This document shows, piece after piece, positions 18,897 through 28,848 of a stretch of 64,000 bases of DNA. The position numbers and the translations under genes were made by a program. Location: contig NZ_LSZP01000042.1 of the NCBI RefSeq assembly GCF_001580045.1, positions 1 to 64,000 on the forward strand, written 5' to 3'. Source of the DNA: Cephaloticoccus capnophilus. Its GTDB lineage: Bacteria > Verrucomicrobiota > Verrucomicrobiia > Opitutales > Opitutaceae. Under the pieces are notes generated by a model. It saw only the letters and a list, made by a program, of their open reading frames with translations, searched no databases and was not told the DNA's origin. The stretch's first letter is position 1, and every line of letters begins with the position of its first letter.

Positions 18897-20504
18897 ATGT
18901 CGGACTGCGCTCGAAGCGCTAAGCGGTTCCGTGCGTGGGCCTCACTGCTCGCCCTATTGGGCCTCGTCGGCTGTAAACCACGCGAGACCGCAGTCGAGAT
19001 CGCCACTCGCTCCGGCACGCTCCTGCTCGGCAATGCTGCCGAGCCCAGCGACCTTGACCCGCACCTCGCCTCAACACTCACAGGGCAAGTAATCATCAAC
19101 AGCCTTTTTGAGGGACTCACCGTGCTCGACGAGGCGAGCATGAGCCCCCTGCCCGCTGCGGCCGAGTCGTGGGAAGTCTCTCCCGATGGGCTCACTTGGA
19201 CTTTTCAGCTCCGGCCCGGCCTGCACTGGTCAAACGGCGACTCACTCACTGCCGCCGACTTCGTCCGCTCGTGGCAACGCGCCCTCACTCCGGCCCTCGC
19301 CGCCTATAACGCGTGGTATCTCTTCGTCCTCAAAAATGCAGCCGCCTATAACGCAGGCGAACTCGATAACCCCGACGAAATCGGCGCGAGTGCCCCCGAT
19401 GCGCTCACCCTGATCCTCACGCTCGAACACCCCGCCCCCTACCTCCCCGCACTCCTCTCGCTCCCCGCTTGGTTTCCGCTCCACTCGGGTAATTTAGAAA
19501 AGTTTGGCGCACTCACGCAGCGAGGCCGCCCGTGGACGCGGCCCGGCGAACTCGTCAGCAACGGCCCCTACACCCTCGCCGCTTGGGAGCCCAACGCCCG
19601 CATCGTTTTAGAAAAAAACCCGCAACACCGCGACGCCTCCCAAACACAAATCGAGCGCATCGTCTTCCTACCAATCGAAAACGCTGACGACGAAGAGCGC
19701 GCCTACCGCGCCGGCCAACTCCACGCGACCTTTACTCTCCCCGTCACGAAAGTCGCCACTTGGCAAAAAAACGCCTCCTCCGAACTCCACATCGACCCAA
19801 TCCTGCAAAGCTACTTCCTGCGCATCAACGCTGCAGCCCACCCCGCGCTTGCTGATGCCTCCACACGCCGCGCGCTCTCGCGCTCAATCGACCGCGACCT
19901 TCTCGCACGCAGCGTCCTCCAAGCCAGTCGCTCCCCCGCCACCTCGCTCGTCCCGCCAATCGACGATTACCGCCCCGCCACTATCCAGTCCGAAGTAGCG
20001 GCTCATGAAAATAGGAGTGGTAGCCTACCTCCCAAGCTCGAACTCATCGTCCGCAACGATGCACTCATGCCGCGTGTTGCCGAAGCCCTGCAAGCCATGT
20101 GGAAAACCCAACTCGGTATCGAGGTTTCCATTACCCAGCTCGAACAAAAAACCTGGGTTCAACGCCAACAGACAGGCGACTACCAACTCTGCCTCTCTGC
20201 GTGGACCGCCGACTACCCCGACCCGCTCAGCTTTCTCGAGCTGTTCCTTAGCGACAGTCCCTACAACTGGACCGGCTGGGCCAGCCGCGACTACGACACG
20301 CTCCTCACCCGCGCTGCACACACGAGCAACCCCACCGCACGCTTCACGCTCCTTCGCGAAGCCGAAACCCTCCTCCTCGAGGAAGCCCCCATCGCTCCGC
20401 TCTACTTCGGCGCAGAAACCCGCCTCGTCCACCCCAGCATTAGAAACTGGACACCCGCGCCACTCGGCTTTCGCCGCTTCCAATTACTCCAGTTTGCCGA
20501 CTAG
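18897..20504 (+). CDS. Oligopeptide ABC transporter binding lipoprotein
   Basis: Extracytoplasmic solute-binding protein of family 5 (OppA/DppA type), 535 residues, that captures peptides for an ABC importer. The N-terminus is a lipoprotein signal (LLALLGLVGC), with lipid attachment on that Cys. Family signatures are EPSDLDPHLASTLTGQVI, FEGLTVLD, LRPGLHWSNGDSLTAADFV and LVSNGPYTLAAWEPN. No permease or ATPase gene adjoins, so it either works with subunits encoded elsewhere or has another role such as murein-peptide recycling. A small exported protein gene follows by 43 bases. Confidence 0.9.
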   Translation: MSDCARSAKRFRAWASLLALLGLVGCKPRETAVEIATRSGTLLLGNAAEPSDLDPHLASTLTGQVIINSLFEGLTVLDEASMSPLPAAAESWEVSPDGLTWTFQLRPGLHWSNGDSLTAADFVRSWQRALTPALAAYNAWYLFVLKNAAAYNAGELDNPDEIGASAPDALTLILTLEHPAPYLPALLSLPAWFPLHSGNLEKFGALTQRGRPWTRPGELVSNGPYTLAAWEPNARIVLEKNPQHRDASQTQIERIVFLPIENADDEERAYRAGQLHATFTLPVTKVATWQKNASSELHIDPILQSYFLRINAAAHPALADASTRRALSRSIDRDLLARSVLQASRSPATSLVPPIDDYRPATIQSEVAAHENRSGSLPPKLELIVRNDALMPRVAEALQAMWKTQLGIEVSITQLEQKTWVQRQQTGDYQLCLSAWTADYPDPLSFLELFLSDSPYNWTGWASRDYDTLLTRAAHTSNPTARFTLLREAETLLLEEAPIAPLYFGAETRLVHPSIRNWTPAPLGFRRFQLLQFAD

Positions 20505-20547
20505 CTCGGACTAGCCAAAGCCTCGCCCGTCCGCCCTGCACACCACC

Positions 20548-21042
20548 ATGCGCCGCATCACCACGCTCCTCGCCTCGCTCCTCCTCGCTCTCTCCGCGCC
20601 AGCGACGGAAAGCACGGTAAGCCTAGTCCGGATTTGGCCGAGCTGGCGCAGTGCCGATTCCTTTTTGCGCATCAGCGAATATTTCGGCGGCAGCGAAGCC
20701 CGCAGCGCTCAGACAATCCTCCGCAGCCAAACGAGCGAGCGCGCCGGCTTCTATTTCCTGACTCGCATCAAAAACTCGGCCTCCCCCCTGACCGACGCCC
20801 ACTTTGAGCTCCAAGTCATCCGGCCCGACTCGCCGCACGCCGTGACCTACACGTTTCCCGCGACCATCCCCACCGGCAGCCACGTCTACCTGCTCGGACT
20901 CACCGGCAGCGATTGGCTAGGCTTCGACGGCAAAGCTGCCGAAGACACCCACCCCGTGTCGTGGCGACTCCGACTCCTTGATTCGCAAGCTCGAGAACTC
21001 CTGCACCGCGAAAGCTACCTCTGGGCCAACCCGCAAGAATAG
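20548..21042 (+). CDS. Small exported protein, unknown
   Basis: Protein of 164 residues with a signal peptide (RRITTLLASLLLALSAPA, then TES). The mature part reads as a single beta-rich domain (SGSHVYLLGLTG-like stretches, FYFLTRIKNSASPLTDAHF), consistent with a soluble periplasmic protein. No family recognised. It is probably co-transcribed with the binding lipoprotein upstream, so a shared role is possible but unproven. Confidence 0.6.
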   Translation: MRRITTLLASLLLALSAPATESTVSLVRIWPSWRSADSFLRISEYFGGSEARSAQTILRSQTSERAGFYFLTRIKNSASPLTDAHFELQVIRPDSPHAVTYTFPATIPTGSHVYLLGLTGSDWLGFDGKAAEDTHPVSWRLRLLDSQARELLHRESYLWANPQE

Positions 21043-21125
21043 CCGTGTGAGAACAAAGCCATAGCGCTCTGACATACAGCTCTACCTGTGGCCGCAAAAG
21101 ACGCCCCCTCCAAGTTGACCGTTTT

Positions 21126-21142
21126 CCTCTAAAAGAGGTTTT
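21126..21142 (+). terminator. Weak hairpin with short T-run
   Basis: CCTCT pairs with AGAGG around AAA and is followed by four T residues, 84 bases after the preceding stop. The stem is short, so this is a low-confidence terminator. Confidence 0.35.
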
Positions 21143-21155
21143 CCTGGCCTCATTA

Positions 21156-23314
21156 GCAGGGGGCGACTTGCGACATTCTACCTGCTATCCGTCAACGCGC
21201 TGGTACTCGACCAGCACGCTGCTGCGTGTTTGGGCAATGGTCACGACCATCTCCTTGAGTGCCGCTCCGGAGAGCTGGGTTGCGGGCGACTGACGGTAGT
21301 CGTCCCACCGAATCACCTGATAGGTGGCGTTGGCATCAATATGCTCCGGGTGCAGGGTGACGGAATCCGTGTCCGCCCCCGGTCCCCGCAACGCGACGAT
21401 GATTCCGCTCGAATCAGAATGGCGATGATGCTGGTAGGCCGTCCAAGCCTCCTTCTCCAAGTCCGGCGCGATCAGGCCGATCCGCTCTTCGGCCACGAAA
21501 GACCGAAGGCGCTTCATTTCGGAAACTGCCGCGATAGCATCGGCATACTCGGGATCTTGATCGTTTTCTGGCAGCACGCGGTAGGCCATGAATCCCGCAC
21601 AGAGAGCGCCGCGGATGGCATAGGCATCAAAGGTGGCGTTCAGTCCCGAATGGACCACAAGCCAGTGTCCAAGCCCCCAGCATTGGATCTGGTTGACGAT
21701 ATCCATCTCGGAGGCCCCTTCTTCGCCCACGTCAACTGCATCACTACGCGTGAGCATCACCGCGCGGCGCAGGGTTTCCAAGTCAATCCTGCGTCCACCC
21801 GAGGCGCAATTGTCGATCATTATGCCGGGGTGCGCAGCCCGTATCCGGTCCCATAGTGCGTAAAGCCCTTCGACATGTCGAATCTCCGTTATCCCTACCC
21901 GATCAGGAGCATCAGCAGCGTACCAAGCTTCAAGCGGAGCCATGTTGAAGTCCTGGCGATAAATGTCCGCGTTAAACTCGGTGATTAGAGAGGAGATCTT
22001 CTCAAAGGCCAGATCGACCGCGCGCGGATCGCCGAGGTTCAGAAGGATGCCTCTTCGCGTATACGGATCAGGGCTGTTTGGGTCGGGATAGCTGAGGAAC
22101 AACTCAGGGTGGGTACGCGGCCATTCGGTGTTCGGTCTAGCCCGCTCCGGATCCATCCAGATGATGAACTTCATCCCGAGCTCATGCGCACGGTCACTGA
22201 TCGGGCGCAGCCCACGCGGGAAATCGCTGCGCCGGATATTCCAATTGCCCACCTCATTATCCCAGTCGGTCGTGTTCCCATACCAACAGGCATCCACCCA
22301 ATGCGCTTCAAAACCCAGTGCGGCAGCACGCTCCATCGCTTCGATCTCAATCTGTTCGCTGACAACCCGGGTCACATGGTACTGATGCATCGTTCCGTGT
22401 GAGATTAAATTGAAGATATTCCCATCCGGCCCCCTTGGCACGACGTGCTTCATCAAGTGCGCACGTACTAGACGACGAGCTTGGTCGGCGGTCGCCTCGG
22501 GTGCCTGCGCCAACAGGATCGAAGGCAGCCTCACCGACTCCCCGGGTCGCAGCACGAACCCGACCTGCGGCAACCCGATTTCAATCTCAAGGGTTCCGGA
22601 AGCATGACGCAGCGTGGCATCCCAGCGCCCGCTCCAGCCAATACCGATAGCCAAGGAGTCATGCCTGTCTGTCAGCGCGAAGAAGGGGAAAATCCCGTCT
22701 GATGAGCGCCCGCCATTCGGCATCAGTGTAATGGTGTCAATATCGAGCTCTGTACGGTCGAGAAAGTCATCAAGACGTGCTTCCGAGCCTTTGTTTCCGT
22801 AAAAATCCACCGGGCCACGCGTCGGCCATGATGCCGCGAGCGAGCGCACCCCGGTCACCCGCTCCGAGGGTTTTGCGCTGTTATTGATGAGCGTGGGGAT
22901 CCACTCCGTAACCGCACCAATCGTTCGCCACTGCGCACGGATTTGCAGTTCCGGGGCTGTAGTGGACTGGAACACCCGCACCGTCCACCCTGCCTCCTGG
23001 GACGGCTCTTCTGCGATGGCAACAAAGTCATCAAGCGTCTTACCGCCGACGATCAAGCGCCCCGGCCATCGCTTATCAGGCAGGGCAGCGAAATCTAACG
23101 TTTTCTCGGTTTTGGAGGACATAGCTACAGTATTTTAGGGGTTGGAGGTGAAGCACTTCACCGCCAAAAGGCGGCGAATGAAAAATCGCGGAGTCTAAGT
23201 TAGCCTAGGGGAGCTGGAAAAGCCTAGCTGTGTGTCATTAGATTGGAGTCCCACAAGAGTAAAATCCAGGGGGCCGCCAACACCTAATCTTGGTCTCTTA
23301 GCCTTTTCCGTTCG
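21156..23314 (-). repeat. Tandem duplication, unit A (GH36 gene plus flanks)
   Basis: This unit of about 2.16 kb is repeated at 23575-25742. Homology starts at GCAGGGGGCGACTTGCGACA, just past the gene's 3' end, and runs through the gene and about 190 bases of its 5' flank to CTTTTCCGTTCG. A spacer of 260 bases (23315-23574), A/T-richer and without a recognised gene, separates the two units. Confidence 0.85.
21185..23122 (-). CDS. GH36 family alpha-galactosidase (copy A)
   Basis: Glycoside hydrolase of 645 residues that removes alpha-linked galactose (or a related sugar) from oligosaccharides. An N-terminal beta-domain is followed by a (beta/alpha)8 barrel. The family-36 features are WVDACWYGN, GLRPISDRAHELGMKFIIWM, the nucleophile region DIYRQDFN (Asp near 389; the usual KWD is RQD here) and the acid/base region NCASGGRRIDLETLRR with LTRSDAVD (Asp near 461). 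No signal peptide, so probably cytoplasmic. The GTGAAG/CTTCAC palindrome and the CCGCC/GGCGG hairpin lie 25-55 bases upstream of the ATG. This is the intact copy of a tandem pair. Confidence 0.88.
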   Translation of the reverse strand: MSSKTEKTLDFAALPDKRWPGRLIVGGKTLDDFVAIAEEPSQEAGWTVRVFQSTTAPELQIRAQWRTIGAVTEWIPTLINNSAKPSERVTGVRSLAASWPTRGPVDFYGNKGSEARLDDFLDRTELDIDTITLMPNGGRSSDGIFPFFALTDRHDSLAIGIGWSGRWDATLRHASGTLEIEIGLPQVGFVLRPGESVRLPSILLAQAPEATADQARRLVRAHLMKHVVPRGPDGNIFNLISHGTMHQYHVTRVVSEQIEIEAMERAAALGFEAHWVDACWYGNTTDWDNEVGNWNIRRSDFPRGLRPISDRAHELGMKFIIWMDPERARPNTEWPRTHPELFLSYPDPNSPDPYTRRGILLNLGDPRAVDLAFEKISSLITEFNADIYRQDFNMAPLEAWYAADAPDRVGITEIRHVEGLYALWDRIRAAHPGIMIDNCASGGRRIDLETLRRAVMLTRSDAVDVGEEGASEMDIVNQIQCWGLGHWLVVHSGLNATFDAYAIRGALCAGFMAYRVLPENDQDPEYADAIAAVSEMKRLRSFVAEERIGLIAPDLEKEAWTAYQHHRHSDSSGIIVALRGPGADTDSVTLHPEHIDANATYQVIRWDDYRQSPATQLSGAALKEMVVTIAQTRSSVLVEYQRVDG

Positions 23315-23574
23315 GCAACCAATATGCTGGATATTCAGCACAATACGGCGGCGCTGTTCTATAAAAAAGCCCGACAGGTAATTACCTATCATTTGCAACA
23401 GGAGAGCAGCGAAATGTTTGAAGATTGTATTAAATGGGATGAAAGCGATTTTTGGAGAAAAACGTAAAGGTAAGCGCGCTCGCGGAGCGGCAGGCCCCCG
23501 CCAGCTTTTTCACAATCTCCCTAAAATATTTCTTCCAAGCAGAACGCTTTCTGTCTCCGCCTACAGTATATACT

Positions 23575-25742
23575 GCAGGGGGCGACTTGCGACACTCTAC
23601 CTACTATCCGGAAACCCGATGATATTCAACCAGCACGCTGCTGCGTCTCTGGGCGATGGTCATAGCCAGTTCTTTAAGTGCCGCGCCGGAGATCCGGGTT
23701 GCGGGCAACTGACGGTAGTCATTCCATTTTGTCACCTGATACGTGCCCCCGACATCAATATACTCCGGGTGCAGGGTGACGGAATCTGCATTCGCCTCCG
23801 GCCCGCGCAAGGCCACGATAATCCCGCTTGCGTCGGAATGACGATGGTGCTGGAACGCCGCCAAGGCTTCTTTGTCCAAATCCGGCGCGATCAGGCCAAT
23901 GCGTTCCTCATCCATGAAAGGCCGCAGACGCTTGAGCTCGGCCAACGTCGCAATAAGATCGGCATATTCGGGATCTTGCTCGTTTTCCGGCAGATCGCGG
24001 TAGGCCATGAACCCCGTGCACAGTGCACTGCGGGTGGCGTAGGCATCAAAGGCATTGTTCAGCCCGGCATGGTCTGCGAGCCATTGCCCAAGCCCCCAGC
24101 ATTGGATCTGGTTGACTATATTCACTTTATCGCCCGCTTTGCCGCCCTCGTCGTCCACGTCCACGATATCACTGCGCGTAAGCACCGTCGCACGGCGCAA
24201 AGTTTCCAGATCAATCCTGCGCCCGCCGCCTGCGCAATTGTCGATCAGAATGCCAGGATGAGCGGCACGTATTCGATCCCACAGCGCGTAAAGCCCTTCG
24301 ATATGCCGGATTTCCGTGATCCCCACCCGGTCAGGGGCATCCGCTGCGTACCAGGCATCGAGCGGATACCCGCTGAAGTCCTGGCGATAGATATCCGTAT
24401 TGAATTCGGTGATTAGAGAGGAAACCGTCTCGAAAGCCAGATCCACCGCACGCGGGTCGCCAAGGTTCAGAAGCATGTCCCCCCTGTACCAAGGGTGCCG
24501 TTTATCATCATTAGGATAGTGAAGGAGGAGGTCCGGATAGGTGCGCGCCCATTCGGTGTCCGGTCGCACCCGTTCCGGCTCCATCCAGAAGATGAACTTC
24601 ATGCCCAGTTCATGTGCACGATCACTGATCGGGCGCAGCCCACGCGGGAAATCGCTGCGCCGTGCGTACCAGTTGCCAACCTCCTTGGCCCAATCAGGCA
24701 AGTTCCCATACCAGCAGGCATCAACCCAGTAGGCTTCAATGCCCATTGCCGCCGCGCGCTCCAGTGCCTCAATCTCGCCTTGTTCATTGGCAATGCGGGT
24801 GACGTGAAACCGATACATCGTTCCATGTGAGGTAAAAAGAGGGCTTTTCCCGTCGGGCGCCTTCGGCCTGACATGGTGAGTCAGATGCGAGCGCACCACG
24901 CGGCGGGCCTGGTCGGCGCTCGCACCAGGTGCCCGCGCCAGCAGAACCGAAGGCAACCTCACCGATTCCTGCGGACGAAGTACGAATCCGACCTGTGGCA
25001 ACCCGACTTCAACCTGCAAAGCCCCGGCTGCATGCCGCAGCTTGGCACACCAGCGCCCGCTCCAGCCAATACCGATGGCAAAGGCGTCATGCTGGTCGGT
25101 CAGGGCGAAGAAGGGAAAAATTCCATCTGACGAGCGTCCTCCGTGCGGTATCAGCTCAATTTCATCAATATCGAGTTCGATACGGTCTTCAAAGTCATGA
25201 ATACTTTCATGCGAGCCGTTGTTTCCGTAAAAATCCACTGGACCTCGTGTCGGCCATGCTGTCGCGAGCGAGCGCACTTCGGTTACCCGCTCCGAGGATT
25301 TTGCGCTGTTATTGATGAGCGTGGGGATCCACTCCGTAACCGCACCAATCGTTCGCCACTGGGCGCGGATTTGCAGCGTTGCACTAAAACGGACTGGAAC
25401 ACCCGCACCGTCCACGAGGCATCCGAGGACGGCTCTTCTGCGATGGCAACAAAGTCATCAAGCGTCTTACCGCCGACGATCAAGCGCCCCGGCCATCGCT
25501 TATCAGGCAGGGCAGCAAAATCTAACGTTTTCCCGGTTTTGGAGGGCATAGCTACAGTATTTTAGGGGGGTGGAGGTGGAGCACTTCACCGACAAAAGGC
25601 GGCGAACGAGAAATCGCGGAGTCTAAGTTAGCCTAGGGGAGGCGGAAAATCCTAGCTGTGTGTCATTAGGCTGGAATCGCACAATGGCAAAACCCAGGGA
25701 GACTCCTACACCTAATTTTGGTCTCTCAGTCTTTTCCGTTCG
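23575..25742 (-). repeat. Tandem duplication, unit B
   Basis: Second copy of unit A, in the same orientation. The 5' flank and first 40-odd codons are nearly identical to unit A, while the rest has drifted more. This uneven divergence suggests gene conversion at the 5' end. Confidence 0.85.
23604..25549 (-). pseudogene. GH36 alpha-galactosidase copy B, frameshifted
   Basis: Paralogue of the gene at 21185, roughly 80% alike in protein. The frame that begins at ATG 25549 (MPSKTGKTLDFAALP) matches copy A for about 50 codons and then leaves the homologous frame near 25380-25395. Between shared flanking words copy A has 15 bases and copy B 14, so one base is missing. The homologous frame continues from there to the stop at 23604 with the catalytic region intact (YRQDFSGYP, LTRSDIVD). 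Possibilities are a true frameshift mutation, a sequencing error, or translation of a shortened protein from an internal start. The loss would remove the start of the N-terminal domain. Confidence 0.75.
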
Positions 25743-26003
25743 CCGTCCGTTAGTGCGCCCGAAATAAGGGCACAATCCATCGCAAATTAATCGGCGATCC
25801 CCACCAGTCGCCATCTTCCTAATCGAGGAAATCAATCCTCACTGAGTGCTCGCAGTGCAGCTCATAACGACCAGTTCTCATCCGAGGCCACAGCCAGACT
25901 GCGCTAACTCGCTCCAAGTCGATGCTAAAGCCCCACTGGATGAGTTTCCCATCGAGTTACATGATTTTAGGAAAAATCCATTTAGCTATTTGGAAGGGCA
26001 CAT
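25743..26003. other. Spacer between GH36 duplication and sugar island
   Basis: About 260 bases (454 without a gene if the duplicated 5' flank at 25550-25742 is counted). No convincing hairpin, promoter or reading frame was seen. Base composition begins to shift toward A/T here. Confidence 0.4.
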
Positions 26004-26933
26004 TTAAAAATTGATGCGTTCGGCCTCAACTACGTGCGGCAAGTTTCTCACATGGGTTTGAATTGATCCAATATACTCGCCAAGAATTCCTAAAAAAACC
26101 ATCTGAACGGAGGTAAAGAAAAAGAAACCGATAACAATCGGTGCAACCCCAAGTGCAAATGCATGCCAAAAAAAGAGTTTAGCCAGAAGGTAACCCAGTG
26201 CCGCGAGAAAACTGAGACAAGCCAGCGCAAATCCGAAAAATATCATCAATCGCAAGGGGATCTTAGAATGCTTCGTTATCCCTAACATCGCGAAGTCATA
26301 CAAAGTATAGAAGTTATGACTCGTCACTCCCCTGGTGCGACGAGGCTGCTTAAAGGGAACAGTTGCGATCGGGTGGCTAACCTCGCAAACGAGCCCTCTG
26401 AAGTAAGGATAGGGGTCACTCAATCCTTTCAATATGGCGATCACCTCTTTATCGAAGAGACCACAGCCTGTCGCATTAGGAATCAAGGGCACTTCCGAAA
26501 TTTTGCCGATTATTTTATAATAAACGCAGCGGATAAAATACATCACCGGCGACTCTTCGCTTTCAGGTTTAGTCGCCATAACCGTCTTAAAACCCTCCTC
26601 CCACTTTTTCACAAAATCCTCAATCATCTCAGGTGGATCTTGGAGGTCGGCCGCAATTAAAACAACCGCATCTCCAGTGGCTTGGAGCATAGCATGATAA
26701 GGCGAGCGAATGTGCCCAAAATTCCGCACGTTCACTATGATTTTTAAACTCTTATCCCCCGCTGCTCGCTTTCTCAAAACAGAAACGGTTTTGTCGGTTG
26801 AGCAATTGTCTATACAAATATGCTCGTAGTCATAGGGCAGATTTTTCATAACTGCCGCAACCCGATCACAAAGCTCGGTTACATTGTCCTCCTCATTAAA
26901 CATGGGAGTAACGACAGTGATTTTCTTTTTCAT
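26004..26933 (-). CDS. GT2 glycosyltransferase with C-terminal membrane anchor
   Basis: Family-2 glycosyltransferase of 309 residues, similar to dolichol-phosphate mannosyltransferase/GtrB enzymes that load a sugar on a lipid carrier. The catalytic domain shows VVTPMFNEEDNV, the nucleotide-binding CIDNCSTDKTV and the metal site LIAADLQDPPEM. Two C-terminal membrane helices follow (FGFALACLSFLAALGYLLA, VAPIVIGFFFFTSVQMVF). It has an AGGAG Shine-Dalgarno 7 bases before the ATG, unusual in this window. It lies 9 bases after the transketolase C gene, at the end of the island operon. Confidence 0.9.
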   Translation of the reverse strand: MKKKITVVTPMFNEEDNVTELCDRVAAVMKNLPYDYEHICIDNCSTDKTVSVLRKRAAGDKSLKIIVNVRNFGHIRSPYHAMLQATGDAVVLIAADLQDPPEMIEDFVKKWEEGFKTVMATKPESEESPVMYFIRCVYYKIIGKISEVPLIPNATGCGLFDKEVIAILKGLSDPYPYFRGLVCEVSHPIATVPFKQPRRTRGVTSHNFYTLYDFAMLGITKHSKIPLRLMIFFGFALACLSFLAALGYLLAKLFFWHAFALGVAPIVIGFFFFTSVQMVFLGILGEYIGSIQTHVRNLPHVVEAERINF

Positions 26934-26942
26934 AAAACGCTC

Positions 26943-27845
26943 CTAAATACGATCCAGTGTAAGGCCGGCCAGATTACGCAGATACTCTTGAGTTCCAGCC
27001 TTAGCGATAAAGCTATTGGGAATAGCCAAACGCCGCAGCTTAGGCATATGAGGCAGTTGTCCACTCGAATATAAGTCCCCTAACGCCTCTAAGAGGGAGC
27101 TCCCAAACCCTCCATTTAGTTGATGCTCCTCAACAGTCACAATCTGATTAAACCGTTTAGCTAAATCCACTAACAGAGCACTATCGTAATTTCCGATGAA
27201 AGGAACACTTGCCAAGGCCCAGTCAGGATGGCTTCGAGTCAACTCTAGGCAAATAGAATGAGTAATCGCCCCAGTGGTTAAAACAAGCACCTCCTGCCCC
27301 TCCTTGACCCATAGCACCTTTCCGGGCAGAAACTCATGAGGAACACAACTGTGCACGTTAGGCTCTCCTGACTTATTAATGCGGACATACCCAGGCCCGT
27401 TTCTCCGAACCATAAAATCGGCGGCCAAGCGAGCTTCTATCGCATCCGCAGGTGAGCAAAGGAGCATTCCGGGAAGTGCACGCAGCATAGCAATATCCTC
27501 AGTCGTGTGGTGCGAGACCCCAAGTGCTCCATAAGCATAACCCGCTCCCACAGCAACAACCTTAACATTCGCCTTGTGATAGCACACATCATAACGAATC
27601 TGCTCTATGCAACGCAGCGTTGGGAAATTTCCTATCGAATAACAAAAAACATTGTAGCCCTCAGCAGATAGCCCAGAGGCTACCGCAATCATGTTTTGCT
27701 CTGCAACACCGACATTTAAAAAACGCTCGGGGAATTTTTCAGCAAAAGGCTCCAAAACCGAGTACCCGAGATCCCCACAGAGAAGGAAAACATCCTGATT
27801 TTCCTCGGCCAAATCGCACAAAGTGTTAATAAAGGTATTTCTCAT
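26943..27845 (-). CDS. Transketolase-like subunit, C-terminal half
   Basis: Protein of 300 residues equal to the pyrimidine-binding and C-terminal domains of transketolase. Features: VGVAEQNMIAVASGLSAEGY with the ThDP-activating Glu, and HHTTEDIAMLRALPGMLLCS. Together with the partner gene it would transfer a two-carbon unit with thiamine diphosphate. The start overlaps the end of the N-terminal gene by 4 bases, so translation is coupled. In an island that makes CDP-deoxysugars, a split transketolase is more likely to act on a nucleotide sugar or its precursor than in central metabolism; this is inference. Confidence 0.9.
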   Translation of the reverse strand: MRNTFINTLCDLAEENQDVFLLCGDLGYSVLEPFAEKFPERFLNVGVAEQNMIAVASGLSAEGYNVFCYSIGNFPTLRCIEQIRYDVCYHKANVKVVAVGAGYAYGALGVSHHTTEDIAMLRALPGMLLCSPADAIEARLAADFMVRRNGPGYVRINKSGEPNVHSCVPHEFLPGKVLWVKEGQEVLVLTTGAITHSICLELTRSHPDWALASVPFIGNYDSALLVDLAKRFNQIVTVEEHQLNGGFGSSLLEALGDLYSSGQLPHMPKLRRLAIPNSFIAKAGTQEYLRNLAGLTLDRI

Positions 27846-28666
27846 AGTGTCCCTTTCAGCTCAGAGCACGCCTTCAAGAACTCGTTTTCTGACGGAGGGC
27901 GATAATGCCACTCTATCTTATTTTCCATAAAGCTTACGCCTTTACCCTTCACGGTATTCGCAATTACACATTTTGGTCGGCCGGAACGCTCCACTTTCAG
28001 ACGCTCCAATGTTTCGTGAATCGAAAAAACAGAATGACCATCGATCACATCCACACTCCAGTTAAAGGCTCGAAACTTATCCACCAACGGCTCAAGAGTC
28101 ATCACGTCCGAGACGTTTCCAAAACTCTGAATTTTGTTATAATCCACAATACATATTAAATTATCCAACTGGTGGTGGGCGGCGAATAAAATCGCTTCCC
28201 AGTTAGAGCCTTCGTCGAGTTCACCATCACTCACTATTGTGACGATGATATTGGATCGCGCTAAGCGTTTAGACGCTATCGCACTGCCGCAGGAAACTCC
28301 CAGCGCATGGCCGAGACTCCCTGTAGAAAGCTCGATTCCCGGCAAATGGTGATTCACATGCGAGGTAAAGTAGGCTCCATCCCTCGTAAATTTATCAAGG
28401 AGTTCTTCTCTATCAAAAAATGCTCTCAATGCTAGGGCAGCATACAACGCCACACACGCATGCCCCTTGCTATAATAAAGCCGATCACGCCCTGAGTCGC
28501 TTATTGTCTCAGGCGCAATATTGAGAGTTTTTCCGTAAAGAACAGCGAGGACATCCGCGATCGATAAAGCTCCTCCAATATGGGAACTTCGCTTTCTATA
28601 ACACAGCTCCAGTGCGAGCAAGCGAATGTCATTTGCATAAGATAGTATATTAGATAGAACAGGCAT
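27842..28666 (-). CDS. Transketolase-like subunit, N-terminal half
   Basis: Protein of 274 residues equal to the ThDP diphosphate-binding domain. The ThDP motif is seen as VSDGELDEGSNWEAILFAA followed by DNLICIVDYNKIQSFG, and the N-terminal SSHIGGALSIADVLAVLYG and YYSKGHACVALYAAL are typical. Split transketolases are found in surface-polysaccharide clusters and in some archaea and anaerobes. The downstream partner overlaps by 4 bases. Confidence 0.9.
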   Translation of the reverse strand: MPVLSNILSYANDIRLLALELCYRKRSSHIGGALSIADVLAVLYGKTLNIAPETISDSGRDRLYYSKGHACVALYAALALRAFFDREELLDKFTRDGAYFTSHVNHHLPGIELSTGSLGHALGVSCGSAIASKRLARSNIIVTIVSDGELDEGSNWEAILFAAHHQLDNLICIVDYNKIQSFGNVSDVMTLEPLVDKFRAFNWSVDVIDGHSVFSIHETLERLKVERSGRPKCVIANTVKGKGVSFMENKIEWHYRPPSENEFLKACSELKGTL

Positions 28667-28670
28667 TTAA

Positions 28671-28790
28671 TTATCTCCGGCGCCAATTGAGGGTACGCTC
28701 AATAGCTTCTTTTAATGGGACTGTAATTGAAAGGTCTAGCTCGCGACGGGCCAAGGTGATTTCTAATTTAATTTCCAAGAAGGCAGTCAT
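28671..28790 (-). pseudogene. Remnant C-terminus of a sugar-nucleotide epimerase/dehydratase
   Basis: A 39-codon frame whose last two-thirds, LARRELDLSITVPLKEAIER followed by TLNWRRR, resembles the end of short-chain NAD-dependent epimerases (the ARRELGW..SLEEGL.RTI.W pattern). It ends 4 bases before the transketolase N start, where a full operon gene should end, and an A/T-rich 58-base stretch separates it from rfbG. The likely reading is a gene lost by deletion apart from its tail. Being so short, this stays an inference. Confidence 0.55.
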
Positions 28791-28848
28791 CACTCTTCTT
28801 TATTATATATTAATAATTAAAAAATAATTTATAGATAAGGCATGATAA

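Noticed and set aside
25283-25415. Programmed frameshift in GH36 copy B
   Set aside because: No slippery heptamer or downstream structure was seen, and copy A does without it; a simple one-base loss is more likely.
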